The notes under the pieces were generated by a model. It ran no database searches. It was not told where the DNA came from and was given only the letters and a program-made list of their open reading frames with translations. 64,000 nucleotides of DNA from Isoetes taiwanensis. Its lineage: Eukaryota > Streptophyta > Lycopodiopsida > Isoetales > Isoetaceae. Location of the stretch: NCBI GenBank assembly GCA_021234155.1, contig JAJEKV010000028.1, positions 17,414,825-17,478,824 on the forward strand, written 5' to 3'. A program made the position numbers and the translations under genes. This document shows positions 1-9,285 of the stretch, in pieces. Positions within the stretch are counted from its first letter, which is position 1; every line of letters begins with the position of its first letter.

Positions 1-2183
1 TCTTCTGGAACATGAGTGTACCCTAAACATCCATATGCTTTATATTTCTCATAATTTGGTTTTCTTCCTGACCACACTGTTTCTGGTATTTTCCCATCTA
101 ATGCCTTTGAAGGCAATACATTTTGCATTTCCACTGCTGTTTTTACTGCCTCCTCCCAAAGAAAATTGGGGAGGCCAGCATGCTTAAGCATGGACCTAGT
201 GCCATTCAAGATTGTTTTATTCATTCTCTCTGCCACTCCATTTTGTTGTGGAGTATAACTACATGTGTACTGCCTTTTAATCCCCTTGTTAATACAATAA
301 TTTGCAAACTTAAAAGACATGTACTCACCTCCTCTATCTGACCGTACACATTTGATTTTTCTCCCCGTTGAGCACTCTACTTCAGCTGCAAACCTTTTGA
401 AGGCTTCAAAGGCCAGATCCTTGGTTTTGAGGCAATAGACTCTTGTCTTCCTGCTAAAATCATCCACAAAAGTTATGAAATAACGTTTGCCAGTTATCCC
501 TGTTACATTTAGAGGCCCACAGATGTCAGTGTGAATCAATTCCAGAATTTCTTTTGTATTCTTCTTTGCTTTTGTAAATGGTAGTCTGCTATGTTTGCCT
601 AACATACACCCTTTGCAAACAAAATCATTTACTTTGTTGTCTGAAGATTTCAGCCAACCTTGCTTGACCATCATTTCTATATTTCTAATGTTTGCATGAC
701 CAAGTCTCTCATGCCACAGTTCAAGATTTGGATTTGTTGTCAGATTTATGCTGCCATGACAGTTTGGACTGATTCCAAAAAGATTCCCAACACGTCTTCC
801 TAAAAACTTTAATTCATTTCCTTCAAAAACCTTACAATGAATTTGTTCAAAAACAACTTTGAACCCCATGTCAACCAGCTGAGCAATGGAGATCAAATTC
901 CTAACCAAACTAGGAACACAAAGTACATTTTTCAGATTTACTTTTCTTCCTCTTAAATCAAATAATTCCAGCACCCCAACATCTTCTACTTTTTGCAAAT
1001 TTCCATTCCCTACTTGAATATGCCCTCCTCCATTTCCTTGACATTCTTTTAGGATTTTGGTTGAGCATGCAATGGTTTTCTCAGCTCCACTATCTAGAAT
1101 TAGAAGATCATCACCATTAGACTTATTTTCACATGATGAAAGCATCAAATTTCTTACCTCCTCTTCTTCATCTCCTGTTTCCTCTTCTAAAGGTATTTCT
1201 TCTGCAATATTGGCTTCAGGATTCGATCTTCTACCTCTTCCTCTTCCCCAGCCTCTAAAAGTTTGATTTCCTCTTCCACCTCTGGTTTTACCTCTGAAAT
1301 TCTCCTTTGGTGATGAACAATTTGAGGCATAGTGTCCTCTTCCTCCACAATTATAACAATTTATCTCCTTTGATAATTTAGGACAATTGACTTTTATGTG
1401 GCCATATTCATTGCAGCTGAAACATGGACCAACCTTGCCTCCTTGACGAGTTTCAGACCTCTCCTTTCCCTTGGCCATCAATATTTGAGTTGTGTCTTCT
1501 TCATCCAACACCCTGTTCTGCTCAAGTTCAGTTTTGAGCATTCTTTCAGCCTCAATCCTTGTTGTGGCAATAGTTCTGATAAATATTGCTATGTTTCCAA
1601 GATTTGCAACTGCCCTTGAGATGGCTAACATCTGCTCTTGTTGGCTGTAAAATACTCCAGCTCCTTCCAAATCTGCCATTATATTATCAAAGTTCTGGAA
1701 AAAATCGTTCACATTATCTTTATCATGAAATTTAAGCCTCCTTAGTTCATTTTCCACCAAATCAATTTGGGAGGAAGTTTTAGCTTCATACGTTGCTAGC
1801 ATATAGTTCCACATCTGCTTTGGAGTCATCCCTCTCAACTTTAGAACTATACTAGAACTTACTTTACTCATAATTATCCCCTGAGCTTCACGAATTTTTG
1901 CATTTTCAGACACCACAATTCCTCCAGAAGTTACACTAACTTCTCTGCTCTGTCCTGCTACAGTTTCTTCACCATGTGTTGAAGAACTTTCTTCATTTAC
2001 CTCAGCTACCACTCTTCTTCTTGAATTTGAGAGACTGGTTTCACCTCCTGGAGATTCTATAAGATCCCACAAGTCTTCCACTTGAAGAACATGTTTCACC
2101 TTCTCCTTCCATACCTGGAAGCCAGAATCACCCTTGAACACGTCTATGGCATTTAACAGCCCTGCTCCAAATCTACTGGACAT
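1..2183 (-). CDS. Ty1/copia gag-pol polyprotein (partial, 3' end outside window)
   Basis: I translated the minus strand by hand; it is one open frame from ATG at 2183 to the window edge, about 727 codons, with no stop. Residues 1-240 are a gag domain (start MSSRFGAGLLNA). Two CCHC zinc knuckles follow: CFSCNEYGHIKVNC near residue 255 and CYNCGGRGHYASNC near residue 275. The aspartic protease motif LDSGAEKTIA is near 363. The gag-pre-integrase motif LWHERLGH is near 488. The integrase core runs from HTDICGPL (about 550) through DDFSRKTRVY and SDRGGEY to TPQQNGVAER and the WSGRKP region. The polyprotein would package, process and integrate the element. The frame is intact here, so recent activity is possible. 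Two zinc knuckles rather than the usual one is a mild oddity. Confidence 0.93.
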   Translation of the reverse strand, partial: MSSRFGAGLLNAIDVFKGDSGFQVWKEKVKHVLQVEDLWDLIESPGGETSLSNSRRRVVAEVNEESSSTHGEETVAGQSREVSVTSGGIVVSENAKIREAQGIIMSKVSSSIVLKLRGMTPKQMWNYMLATYEAKTSSQIDLVENELRRLKFHDKDNVNDFFQNFDNIMADLEGAGVFYSQQEQMLAISRAVANLGNIAIFIRTIATTRIEAERMLKTELEQNRVLDEEDTTQILMAKGKERSETRQGGKVGPCFSCNEYGHIKVNCPKLSKEINCYNCGGRGHYASNCSSPKENFRGKTRGGRGNQTFRGWGRGRGRRSNPEANIAEEIPLEEETGDEEEEVRNLMLSSCENKSNGDDLLILDSGAEKTIACSTKILKECQGNGGGHIQVGNGNLQKVEDVGVLELFDLRGRKVNLKNVLCVPSLVRNLISIAQLVDMGFKVVFEQIHCKVFEGNELKFLGRRVGNLFGISPNCHGSINLTTNPNLELWHERLGHANIRNIEMMVKQGWLKSSDNKVNDFVCKGCMLGKHSRLPFTKAKKNTKEILELIHTDICGPLNVTGITGKRYFITFVDDFSRKTRVYCLKTKDLAFEAFKRFAAEVECSTGRKIKCVRSDRGGEYMSFKFANYCINKGIKRQYTCSYTPQQNGVAERMNKTILNGTRSMLKHAGLPNFLWEEAVKTAVEMQNVLPSKALDGKIPETVWSGRKPNYEKYKAYGCLGYTHVPE

Positions 2184-2192
2184 TCTGTCAAC

Positions 2193-2211
2193 AACCTGTG
2201 CTCTGATACCA
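2193..2211 (-). other. Primer-binding site for initiator Met tRNA
   Basis: The minus strand reads TGGTATCAGAGCACAGGTT. This starts with the standard plant PBS complementary to the 3' end of tRNA-iMet (TGGTATCAGAGC) and is separated by one base from the LTR end TATCCTACA. Minus-strand cDNA synthesis would start here. Confidence 0.9.
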
Positions 2212-2212
2212 C

Positions 2213-3017
2213 TGTAGGATAGTTAATACAAATATTGACCTTACACCAAATTTGTTATTTCAACAACAATCCCTAGATCATATCATAGTCATCTTTGATC
2301 AAATCTATCCTTAACAAAATAATCAAGGCTATTCAAATTTGAGCACAACTATAGCAATGCTAAGATTTACGATCATAAATTAATAGACATTGCTTAATTC
2401 CAATTCATATGCTTTTAAGAAAATCAAATAACCATTGATCAACCTTTGCTTCAAATTTCGAATGCCAATGTTCTTCCCGAAACCTGCTTCCTCTATACAT
2501 CTTAGGTTTATACTTATAAGATCAGTTCCGGCCGCCTGGCCGAACCGATCTCTTAGCTTATCGGCTCTGTTCGATCCTCATTCGACCGTCCCTTTTTCAA
2601 AACGAAAAAGGCTCCAACGAATCTGGCCGACATTCTTATTTACATGATTTCTATTATTGTAATGTTTCAATGGTTTCATATGAACCATGTTTATCTTTAT
2701 ATTTACAATCATAACCTTAGGTTCACAACATGCTTAGTCATGAAACCATGGTGTCATTAGGTGAAACATAACCATAGGAAACGTCTGTGCATTCTGCAAC
2801 CATTCTTCTGCACCATTCTGTTGATCACTCACATAAGAACACAACGTGCTATTCTCAATTAACAACCTGCATAATAAGTTCTCTGATCCCACTGCCTATT
2901 GAAATATTCATCTTAAATTTGTTTCCTTTCTGTATTTGTGCTTACATCTCTTAGACATCAATATTCCCAAGATTATGATATGAACCAGCTATTTGTCATT
3001 CTGCAATACCTCCAACA
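2213..3017 (-). repeat. 5' LTR of the copia element
   Basis: On the minus strand the 805-bp block begins TGTTGGAGGTATTGCAG and ends AACTATCCTACA, so it has the canonical TG...CA ends inside a short imperfect inverted repeat (TGTTGGA/TCCTACA). The PBS follows directly. The short open frames inside it are not genes. Confidence 0.85.
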
Positions 3018-3278
3018 TTTTGGGGCCATAGCTAGATGAAGAATTCGTGATCGGAATTCAAGCAGAGAAGGCAGGGGCGGGATAGTGAACGAGAGGCAAA
3101 CCAAGAAAGAATTTGGGAAAGAATTTCAAAATCCGATAATTGCGGGTTCAGAGTAGTGGATAGCCATTAATCATGGCAGTTACTAGCGGATCATGATGAC
3201 AGTTATTCCAAAAATGTGCATTTTGTACATATGTATATGTACAAAAAGGGCTACATTTATAGACACCCTTTCATGCTT

Positions 3279-5482
3279 TTACCCATCTGGAAATTCCCTT
3301 TTCCATATACTATAAAAAGAGTTCAAGGCTACAGTTGTTCCTGTAAGCTCCTCAACGACTGCACCAACTTCTTTATGTATAAGCTTCTTATTAAGAATGG
3401 AAGGAAGCTTGCGTACATTTTCTCTTACATCATCTCTACCTCTTTTGCTCCTATGGGGAATACTTTCAGCATTCTCCTGAATGAATCTGTCTAGCACACA
3501 TTCGGTGGCCAGTGTAGTGGATCTAGGCTTCTTAGAGCCAGTATTACCATATTCAGCTACCTTTGCACCTGCTTCAAATCTGTTTCTCCAATTGTAAAAT
3601 GTTGACTGACTGATACCTAAAGCCATGCGCCACCCAGCCAGACAGAATTCCATCCCCTTGAGCACTATCCTGTCCTCTCCTTCTCCCACACTCAGCACGT
3701 CAAAAAAAAACGTAACCCTTGCATTGTATGGTTGGGATAAAAATTCTTTTCTTAATTCACGTACTTGATGCTTGGTAAGTTTCTTGTTGCAAGTATTTTT
3801 GCAGCAGCTTGACTTCATAAACTTGTTGATGGAACTTGTTGAGCATAGCCTTTCCTCTTTGCTTTTTCCCTTGGGCTCTCTTGGAATCCTATTTGTGTAA
3901 GTATACTTCCTTTTTCGTTTGAATTGAGCCTGAATGTTGTCCTCAAATGATTCTAGCTCTATATCCTCATTTTCTTTAGCTTCTCGAGCTTGCAAATGTT
4001 GTGAGACAGTCCTTCCATCCAGCAGCATCACATCGCTATTTTCCCACCGAACAAGTGCATTCTCACTTGGCCTTTCTGCACAAGCATGACATCTCAGATC
4101 CTCTTTCATTAGTTCAGGAAGCACCTTTCCAACACAAAGGCCAACCTTTGTGTCTCCTAGGAATTCATCATCAACAGCATCCTGTGGATCACTGAATAGA
4201 ACTATAGCTTCTGCATATTTAGTTCTAGTACAAGAATGGAGAATGTGGCACTGCATGTCCAAGAGTTCTGTTCTTGAGTAACTAGGTGGTGGCTCATCAT
4301 CATCTGATGGTATTCTGCGAGCAAACCGAGTAGCTAAATCCACTGATGGATCAATCTCTTCATCTGCATCTGACACTGCCTCCACAGATTCTATGTATGA
4401 GTTGTGTGAGGTAGGTATCCCCATGTCTGATCCTGGTGTCTCATCATGGGCTGCATCAATGCCATGAAAACGTATATCGCTTCGAGGCCATTCGATGAAT
4501 GTGCCCACAGCCTCTGTAATATTATCTGCACCCGCACATGCAATCGGAAGCACATGAGTTGGCACCACAGCCTCGGTAACTTGGACAGCTACGTTCAGTG
4601 CATCGACATCCTTCCCATGGATGCTACTTCTATTGAGCCAATGACCTCTGCCAACAACAACATTGTCACTGCATAAGTTCACCAAGTTCTCTGTGTTGCT
4701 TATTGGCTGAGATGAAGGAGAAATGGGTGATGACGATGTAGAGGAACTACTAGGCAGGTTGGGGGTTTCCGTATCAGATGATGATACAGGTGAAGCATCT
4801 GGACAGATTCTCACGTCATTTCTAGGCCATTCGATAAATGTGCCTACGGCTTTAGCAACATTATCCGCACCTGCACATGGAACGGGAAGCACATGGGATG
4901 GAATTATGGCTTCAGTGACCTCCACGACGACATTCCTAAAGTCAATGTTCTTTCCATGTAGGTGCCCTCTATGCAGTTCATGCCCCTTGGCAACAACCAT
5001 GTCACCACAGAGAAAGTTCTGCAAGGTCCTTTTCCTGCAAGCATACATTGACACATACATTGTTAGAAACCCCGCGGAAATGACCAAAAAATATAGACAA
5101 ACAGGCAAATGGCGCGAGTGCGCCATTTGTTCAAATAGCGCAGCCGCGCCATTTGGCTTCCTTACGAAACAAAACAGGAAAACGAAACCAGATCACTACA
5201 GATTACTACATATAACTACAGGCTACTATAGATTACTAAAGATTACAGATTACACATTAGTAGAGATTACTACAGACTACAAGATTATTACAGATTACTA
5301 CAGATTACTATAGACTACAGATTATTTCCTGGATTATTACAGATTACTACAGATTACTACAGACTACAGATTATTTCCTGGGTAGAAACATTATTCTGCA
5401 CTTATAGGAGAAATTGCTGACAGTTAAACTAAAACAGAACAGTCACTAACCTTGGGGTCATTGTAGATCGAGATTCAGCCAT
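3279..5482 (-). CDS. Transposon-type protein: tandem DUF8039-like repeats plus HTH region
   Basis: Proposed structure: exon 1 5482-5451 (ATG, donor AAG|GTTAGTG), intron 5450-5035, exon 2 5034-3279 (acceptor TGCTTGCAG|G), giving about 595 residues starting MAESRSTMTPRKRTLQNF. Opening the long frame at 5126 instead adds a hydrophobic stretch that is probably intron. Two copies of an approximately 65-residue repeat (VVAKGHELHRGHLHGK...GTFIEWPRNDV and VVVGRGHWLNRSSIHGK...GTFIEWPRSD) resemble DUF8039, a domain found in plant transposon proteins. The C-terminal half has a Cys pattern (SSCCKNTCNKKL) and GISQSTFYNWRNRF, which looks like a helix-turn-helix. This layout resembles the N-terminal part of some DDE transposases, but no DDE catalytic core is present. 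The stop overlaps a plausible donor (GG|GTAAAAG), so an exon with the core could lie beyond the copia insertion. The domain name is from memory. Confidence 0.65.
5105..5160. repeat. AAATGGCGC palindromes in intron 1
   Basis: Two adjacent imperfect palindromes: CAAATGGCGC / GTGCGCCATTTG and CAAATAGCGC / GCGCCATTTGG. They lie in the proposed first intron of the DUF8039-like gene. The same motif recurs in both introns and both flanks of the ParB-methyltransferase gene 45 kb away. Confidence 0.85.
5186..5385. repeat. Minisatellite of AGATTACTAC-type units
   Basis: Roughly 200 bp of degenerate direct repeats of a 10-13 bp unit (AGATTACTAC, CAGACTACAG) including two copies of a longer block ending GATTATTTCCTGG. 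It also lies in the proposed intron 1. Confidence 0.85.
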
Positions 5483-5499
5483 TGAAAGAAGGGAAGAGC

Positions 5500-5735
5500 C
5501 TTGATTCAAAGAAGCGCCTTCAAAATAGAGGAAGCGCCTGCTATCATATGAAGAAGCGCCTGCTATCAAATGAAGAAGCGTCTGCTAACCAAGTGAAGCG
5601 CTTGCAACAAACTAAAGCAACTGCAACTGAAGGTAGCGCCCAAAGAAGCGCCTGCTAACCAAGTGAAGCGCCTGCAACCAACTAAAGTGCCTGCAACTGA
5701 AGGTAGCGCCCAAAGAAGCGCCTGCTAGACAAAGA
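5500..5735. repeat. Minisatellite of GAAGCGCCTGC units
   Basis: About ten degenerate copies of a 20-25 bp unit (AAGAAGCGCCTGCTAACCAA), with a higher-order repeat of about 75 bp. It lies upstream of the first exon of the DUF8039-like gene, where its promoter should be. Confidence 0.85.
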
Positions 5736-5862
5736 AACACAGCTCAAAAAACTCTCCTGAAGAACCAATGCCTAAGGCGGAATAGACATCTGACGAGTGC
5801 CCTGCTTTGGCGGCCAAGTCCTCTCAGGCGCAAGTACCTGCGAATGTTGAAGCGAGGATGGG

Positions 5863-7337
5863 TGTGACGTCCCCTACTCGTATACGATGCCCGCACCGTA
5901 TACAACCAGGAGTTCATCCCCCATACCAGCTCCATACTGATATAGGGCCCTCCACAGATCACTGTGACCATCTGGAGTCCACAGTGGGGAAGAATGAAGG
6001 GGTCATTTTACCCCGTCTTCCTCGGGGCCTATCTAGCTGCGGAAGCGTAAACATACACGTCAGTAACATAACATCATATATCCACCTCGAAGGGTGGTAC
6101 ACCAACATCTGCATAGACAAAGATCAGCACAAAACAAAGGAAGTTCCTACCCAAGGCTCAGGCACAGGGATGGACTGACAGGCTTGGGTCTCCAGAGTTC
6201 ATTGCAGACAGAATCATGACAATGGATTGGGCTGGCATAAGAACATGGCATTGGGTTGTCCACTCCATCCGCCCCTCTTGTGCACACTTTGCAAAGTAGG
6301 TTGAAGAGTGTTGGGACCTGACTGTAGCCCGCCGGGTGCATAGCCAAAGGGGCTACTCCTGGGTTACATCTCCCCAGGCCCGATGGGGCAGGTAGGGATC
6401 ACTCCCACCCGAGATCTACGTGCTGACCCAAGGTGACTAGAGGGCCACTGCCCTTATTCGACTTAACCCACTGGAAGGTGAACTCCACCCCATGGGTGTC
6501 GAGCCCATGCCTTGCCCACACTCAATGGCAAGCCATTAGACCTAGTCACTCTGATCCCCGGTAGATCGGTCAAGGGTCAAGACACGAACCTCGTTCTGAG
6601 CCAGTCTGGTCCCTTCACCCACAACCAGGTGGGGTTCTTGTACACAGGCCGAAATCTAGTAATGCACTAAGAGGGACTATCTAGGAGCATCATCTACTAA
6701 GCTTCAAGTCTCTACCCCCCTTCCCAATACAGTGAGTTCACAGAATTCATCCATCCATCACATCATCATAGAACTAAAGAATAAGAACTAATCTATATCA
6801 TACATAGAGTTAGGTTCTTTAGTTAGAGTCAATCTCAGAATCTGCTTGGCTACTAGGGGTGATTTAATAGGCTAAACCTACTGGTTCGAAGGCTGAAATA
6901 AGGTTTAGGCTATTCAATCAACTAAATACCTGATCCCTGGTTCAATCCTCTGAATTCGAAGGCGTCCATGTCGCAGTTCTGCTTCGAGATGCGGTCGGAA
7001 AGGAGATCTGACTAGCTGGGGCGCACAGGCAGATCGTGGGAGTTGGAATTGACTCCTCAGACGCGCGAATCAGAGCTTGGAAGGTCTGTGGGTGAAAAGG
7101 GGAATGTTAGGGTTTGATGCCTTATGTAGGCTATCAGTTAGGTTTAGGGTTTTCCATGACCCTTGGTCTACCTTTAATGGGTTAAAGGTCTAAAAAGTGT
7201 GCGCACCATTGCAAGTTGCCCCCTAGAGCGTCCTTGCTTGGGTATACATCGGCGTACACGTCGACTGGACGACGTGTACGCGTGACGGCGCAGTACGGTA
7301 TACGTCTTGAGACCGTATATCGTACTGGAACGTCACA
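5863..7337 (-). repeat. LTR B: 3' LTR of a minus-strand LTR retrotransposon
   Basis: On the minus strand this 1475-bp block runs TGTGACGTTCC...GGGGACGTCACA and is nearly identical to LTR A (51985-53480) in the opposite orientation. No PBS sits on its left side. On its right, the minus strand carries the purine tract GGTGGGGAGAA directly before the LTR, so it is a 3' LTR. The main difference from LTR A is a block of about 55 bp near the 5' end. Open frames inside it occur in mirror image in LTR A and are not genes. Confidence 0.88.
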
Positions 7338-7395
7338 TTCTCCCCACCTTGAATTGATGCTGTCCGCAGCATCGTGGGTCTCCCCACCTTGGGAT
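7338..7395 (-). other. Polypurine tracts preceding LTR B
   Basis: The minus strand has AAGGTGGGGAGA twice, about 40 bp apart, the second abutting the LTR. This is the expected plus-strand primer site. Only about 100 bp of internal sequence is recognisable; the rest of the element appears lost. Confidence 0.7.
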
Positions 7396-8976
7396 CTTCT
7401 TAACCTGCAATCAACTTCATGCATACCATATACCTATTATTATAGTTTAAAATTTAATAGGATTACCTCAAGGTAATATTTATAGGACATTAATACTATT
7501 ACTAGTAACGGTGCCCAGCGTTGCTGGGCAAAACTTGGTAACCTGTAAATGATAATCCCTGTAAATGATAATCCTGTGAATTCATTTTGAAAACATGACA
7601 TCTTGGGTGTTTTTACATTTAATCTTAATGCAATGGTAGCATATTGGTCTTTCAAAGAAGTGTCTTTAATGTCTTCTCGTCAATATGCAATATCTCATGG
7701 CCAAGACATAAAGCAAGGCTATAAGGAATTTATGCGTAAGAATCCCTCTCTATAAAGGTGCAGTTTGGTGTCCTATAAATTGAGCTCGCAACGTTGGAAA
7801 TATTTTATAAGCTTTGCATAGACATGGGTACAACCATATCCCCTTAAAGTTGATGTGCTAACTTTCTTAAATGATGTTTTAAATGATGGATTATGTGTAC
7901 ATATGAGGATGTTTATGTGGATTATTAACATAGTAATTGCATTGCCTTGAATAGGGTATAATAAGTAATGCTTATTTTGATGTATATTATGCCCAATAGG
8001 TATTAAGTTGGTAAGTGGAACCAGCAAATATTGGTAGTTGGGACACTTACCGGACATTGCACTGGAGCATTGTGTAGAATTATTCTAAAAGCAATGACAT
8101 GCTCATTCTTGGTGGTATTGAGTGTTGCTAGGCGATAAAATCGAATTGAATTGGCTGAGGTGAAGGTGGTGCTTATGGAGCAATAGTGCATGGAAGCGGC
8201 CCTATATCCTATCTTATGGGTTTAAATACTATCAAGCTTCCTCTTAAAAAGTTTTAATGTCATTGTATTAGAGAAATTTTTACGCAGCACACAATTTCTC
8301 CTAATTACCCCTTGTACTTTAATAAGCTAGGAATTGGCTTTTTTTTTGCCACATTTTTTTCCACGCCCCTACTAAAGTTAGAACTTAATGGAAAAGCTTC
8401 AATTAAACTCATGACAATAGCTTCGTTTTCTATATATAGTTGCATTCTTATATTCATCGGATCATTATAGTGTATTGAAAATGCTACATGATGACTTATG
8501 GGGCAAGTAAAACCAACTCACGCAATATCCTACCAGATGCATTGGGGCACATGCAAAGGTCTTACCTACCATAGGTTGAGATTTCAAATGATTATGACAA
8601 TTACATTTGTAAGAACATGGTCAATGCTTTTTCCAAGACAATGGACTTGGTCAATGCTTTCTCCAAGACAATGAACCTGATTTTGCAGTTGTAAAGGTGG
8701 ATAATGCTTTCTCTCACATTTGCATCTCTAGCCTGCTGGTGATAGTGGACAAACAATTATTTGTCGTGGACATATGAGCTGCAAAAAGGTTATGCTCTCC
8801 TCTCTATTAAATATTTCCAGAGAAAACAGGTAGACAAATGGGTATGCCATTTGCTTTTAATATCTTTTCAGACCGAATTATAAGCCATCCACGTGAGCAG
8901 GTAATAGAAATTTTGCACATTCTCGGGCCGCTACGACACTCCCCAATCGCTTACTTTGCTTCCTTCTCTGATATGC
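7396..8976. other. No gene recognised
   Basis: AT-rich sequence with only short frames on both strands. I see no domain, RNA gene or strong repeat. Confidence 0.6.
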
Positions 8977-9285
8977 CTATATCAACAAATCAATAAAAAC
9001 TCCTTTGGAAAAAAATGTACTTAATGACTTAACCAACGTTGAAAATTCGCACGCAGGGAACTCTTTGTTGTCTTGAGTGATATCTACAGCAGTGCTCTCC
9101 TTCAAATTTGAACTAAGTCCTGCAGAAAATCCAGCTTTACCAAACTCTTTGTTGTCTTGAGTGATATCTATAGTAGTGCTCTCCTTCAAATTTGAACTAA
9201 CTCCTGCAGAAAATCCAGTCTTTACCAATGCTCTGAATCCAGTTTTTACATCAGAGATGTAAAAGTCCACCACGTGTCCTGCCAT
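8977..9285 (-). CDS. Small ORF with a duplicated segment (doubtful)
   Basis: A 102-codon frame whose middle contains two near-identical copies of a segment of about 26 residues (GFSAGVSSNLKESTTIDITQ and GFSAGLSSNLKESTAVDITQ). The repeat is a 78-bp tandem DNA duplication in which most changes keep the frame. No family is recognised, and no promoter or splice context supports it. It may be a degenerate exon. Confidence 0.2.
   Translation of the reverse strand: MAGHVVDFYISDVKTGFRALVKTGFSAGVSSNLKESTTIDITQDNKEFGKAGFSAGLSSNLKESTAVDITQDNKEFPACEFSTLVKSLSTFFSKGVFIDLLI

Larger units (their letters stand above)
1..3017 (-). mobile_element. Ty1/copia LTR retrotransposon, 5' part
   Basis: Read on the minus strand, the order is 5' LTR (3017-2213), primer-binding site (2211-2193), then a gag-pol reading frame that is still open at base 1. 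The gag-zinc knuckle-protease-integrase order is that of Ty1/copia. Reverse transcriptase, RNase H and the 3' LTR must lie left of the window. The base run after the LTR (3018-3022, ttttg) is the candidate target-site duplication, but its partner is not visible. The element lies just 3' of the transposon-type gene at 3279-5482 and may have inserted into it. Confidence 0.93.

Noticed and set aside
4723-5313. 196-codon plus-strand frame
   Set aside because: It overlaps the minus-strand DUF8039-like gene in antisense and then runs through a minisatellite; no domain.
5807-6178. A 123-codon frame, with a near-identical 104-codon frame at 53165-53479
   Set aside because: Both are the same stretch of LTRs B and A read in mirror orientation; the similarity reflects the LTRs, and there is no known domain.
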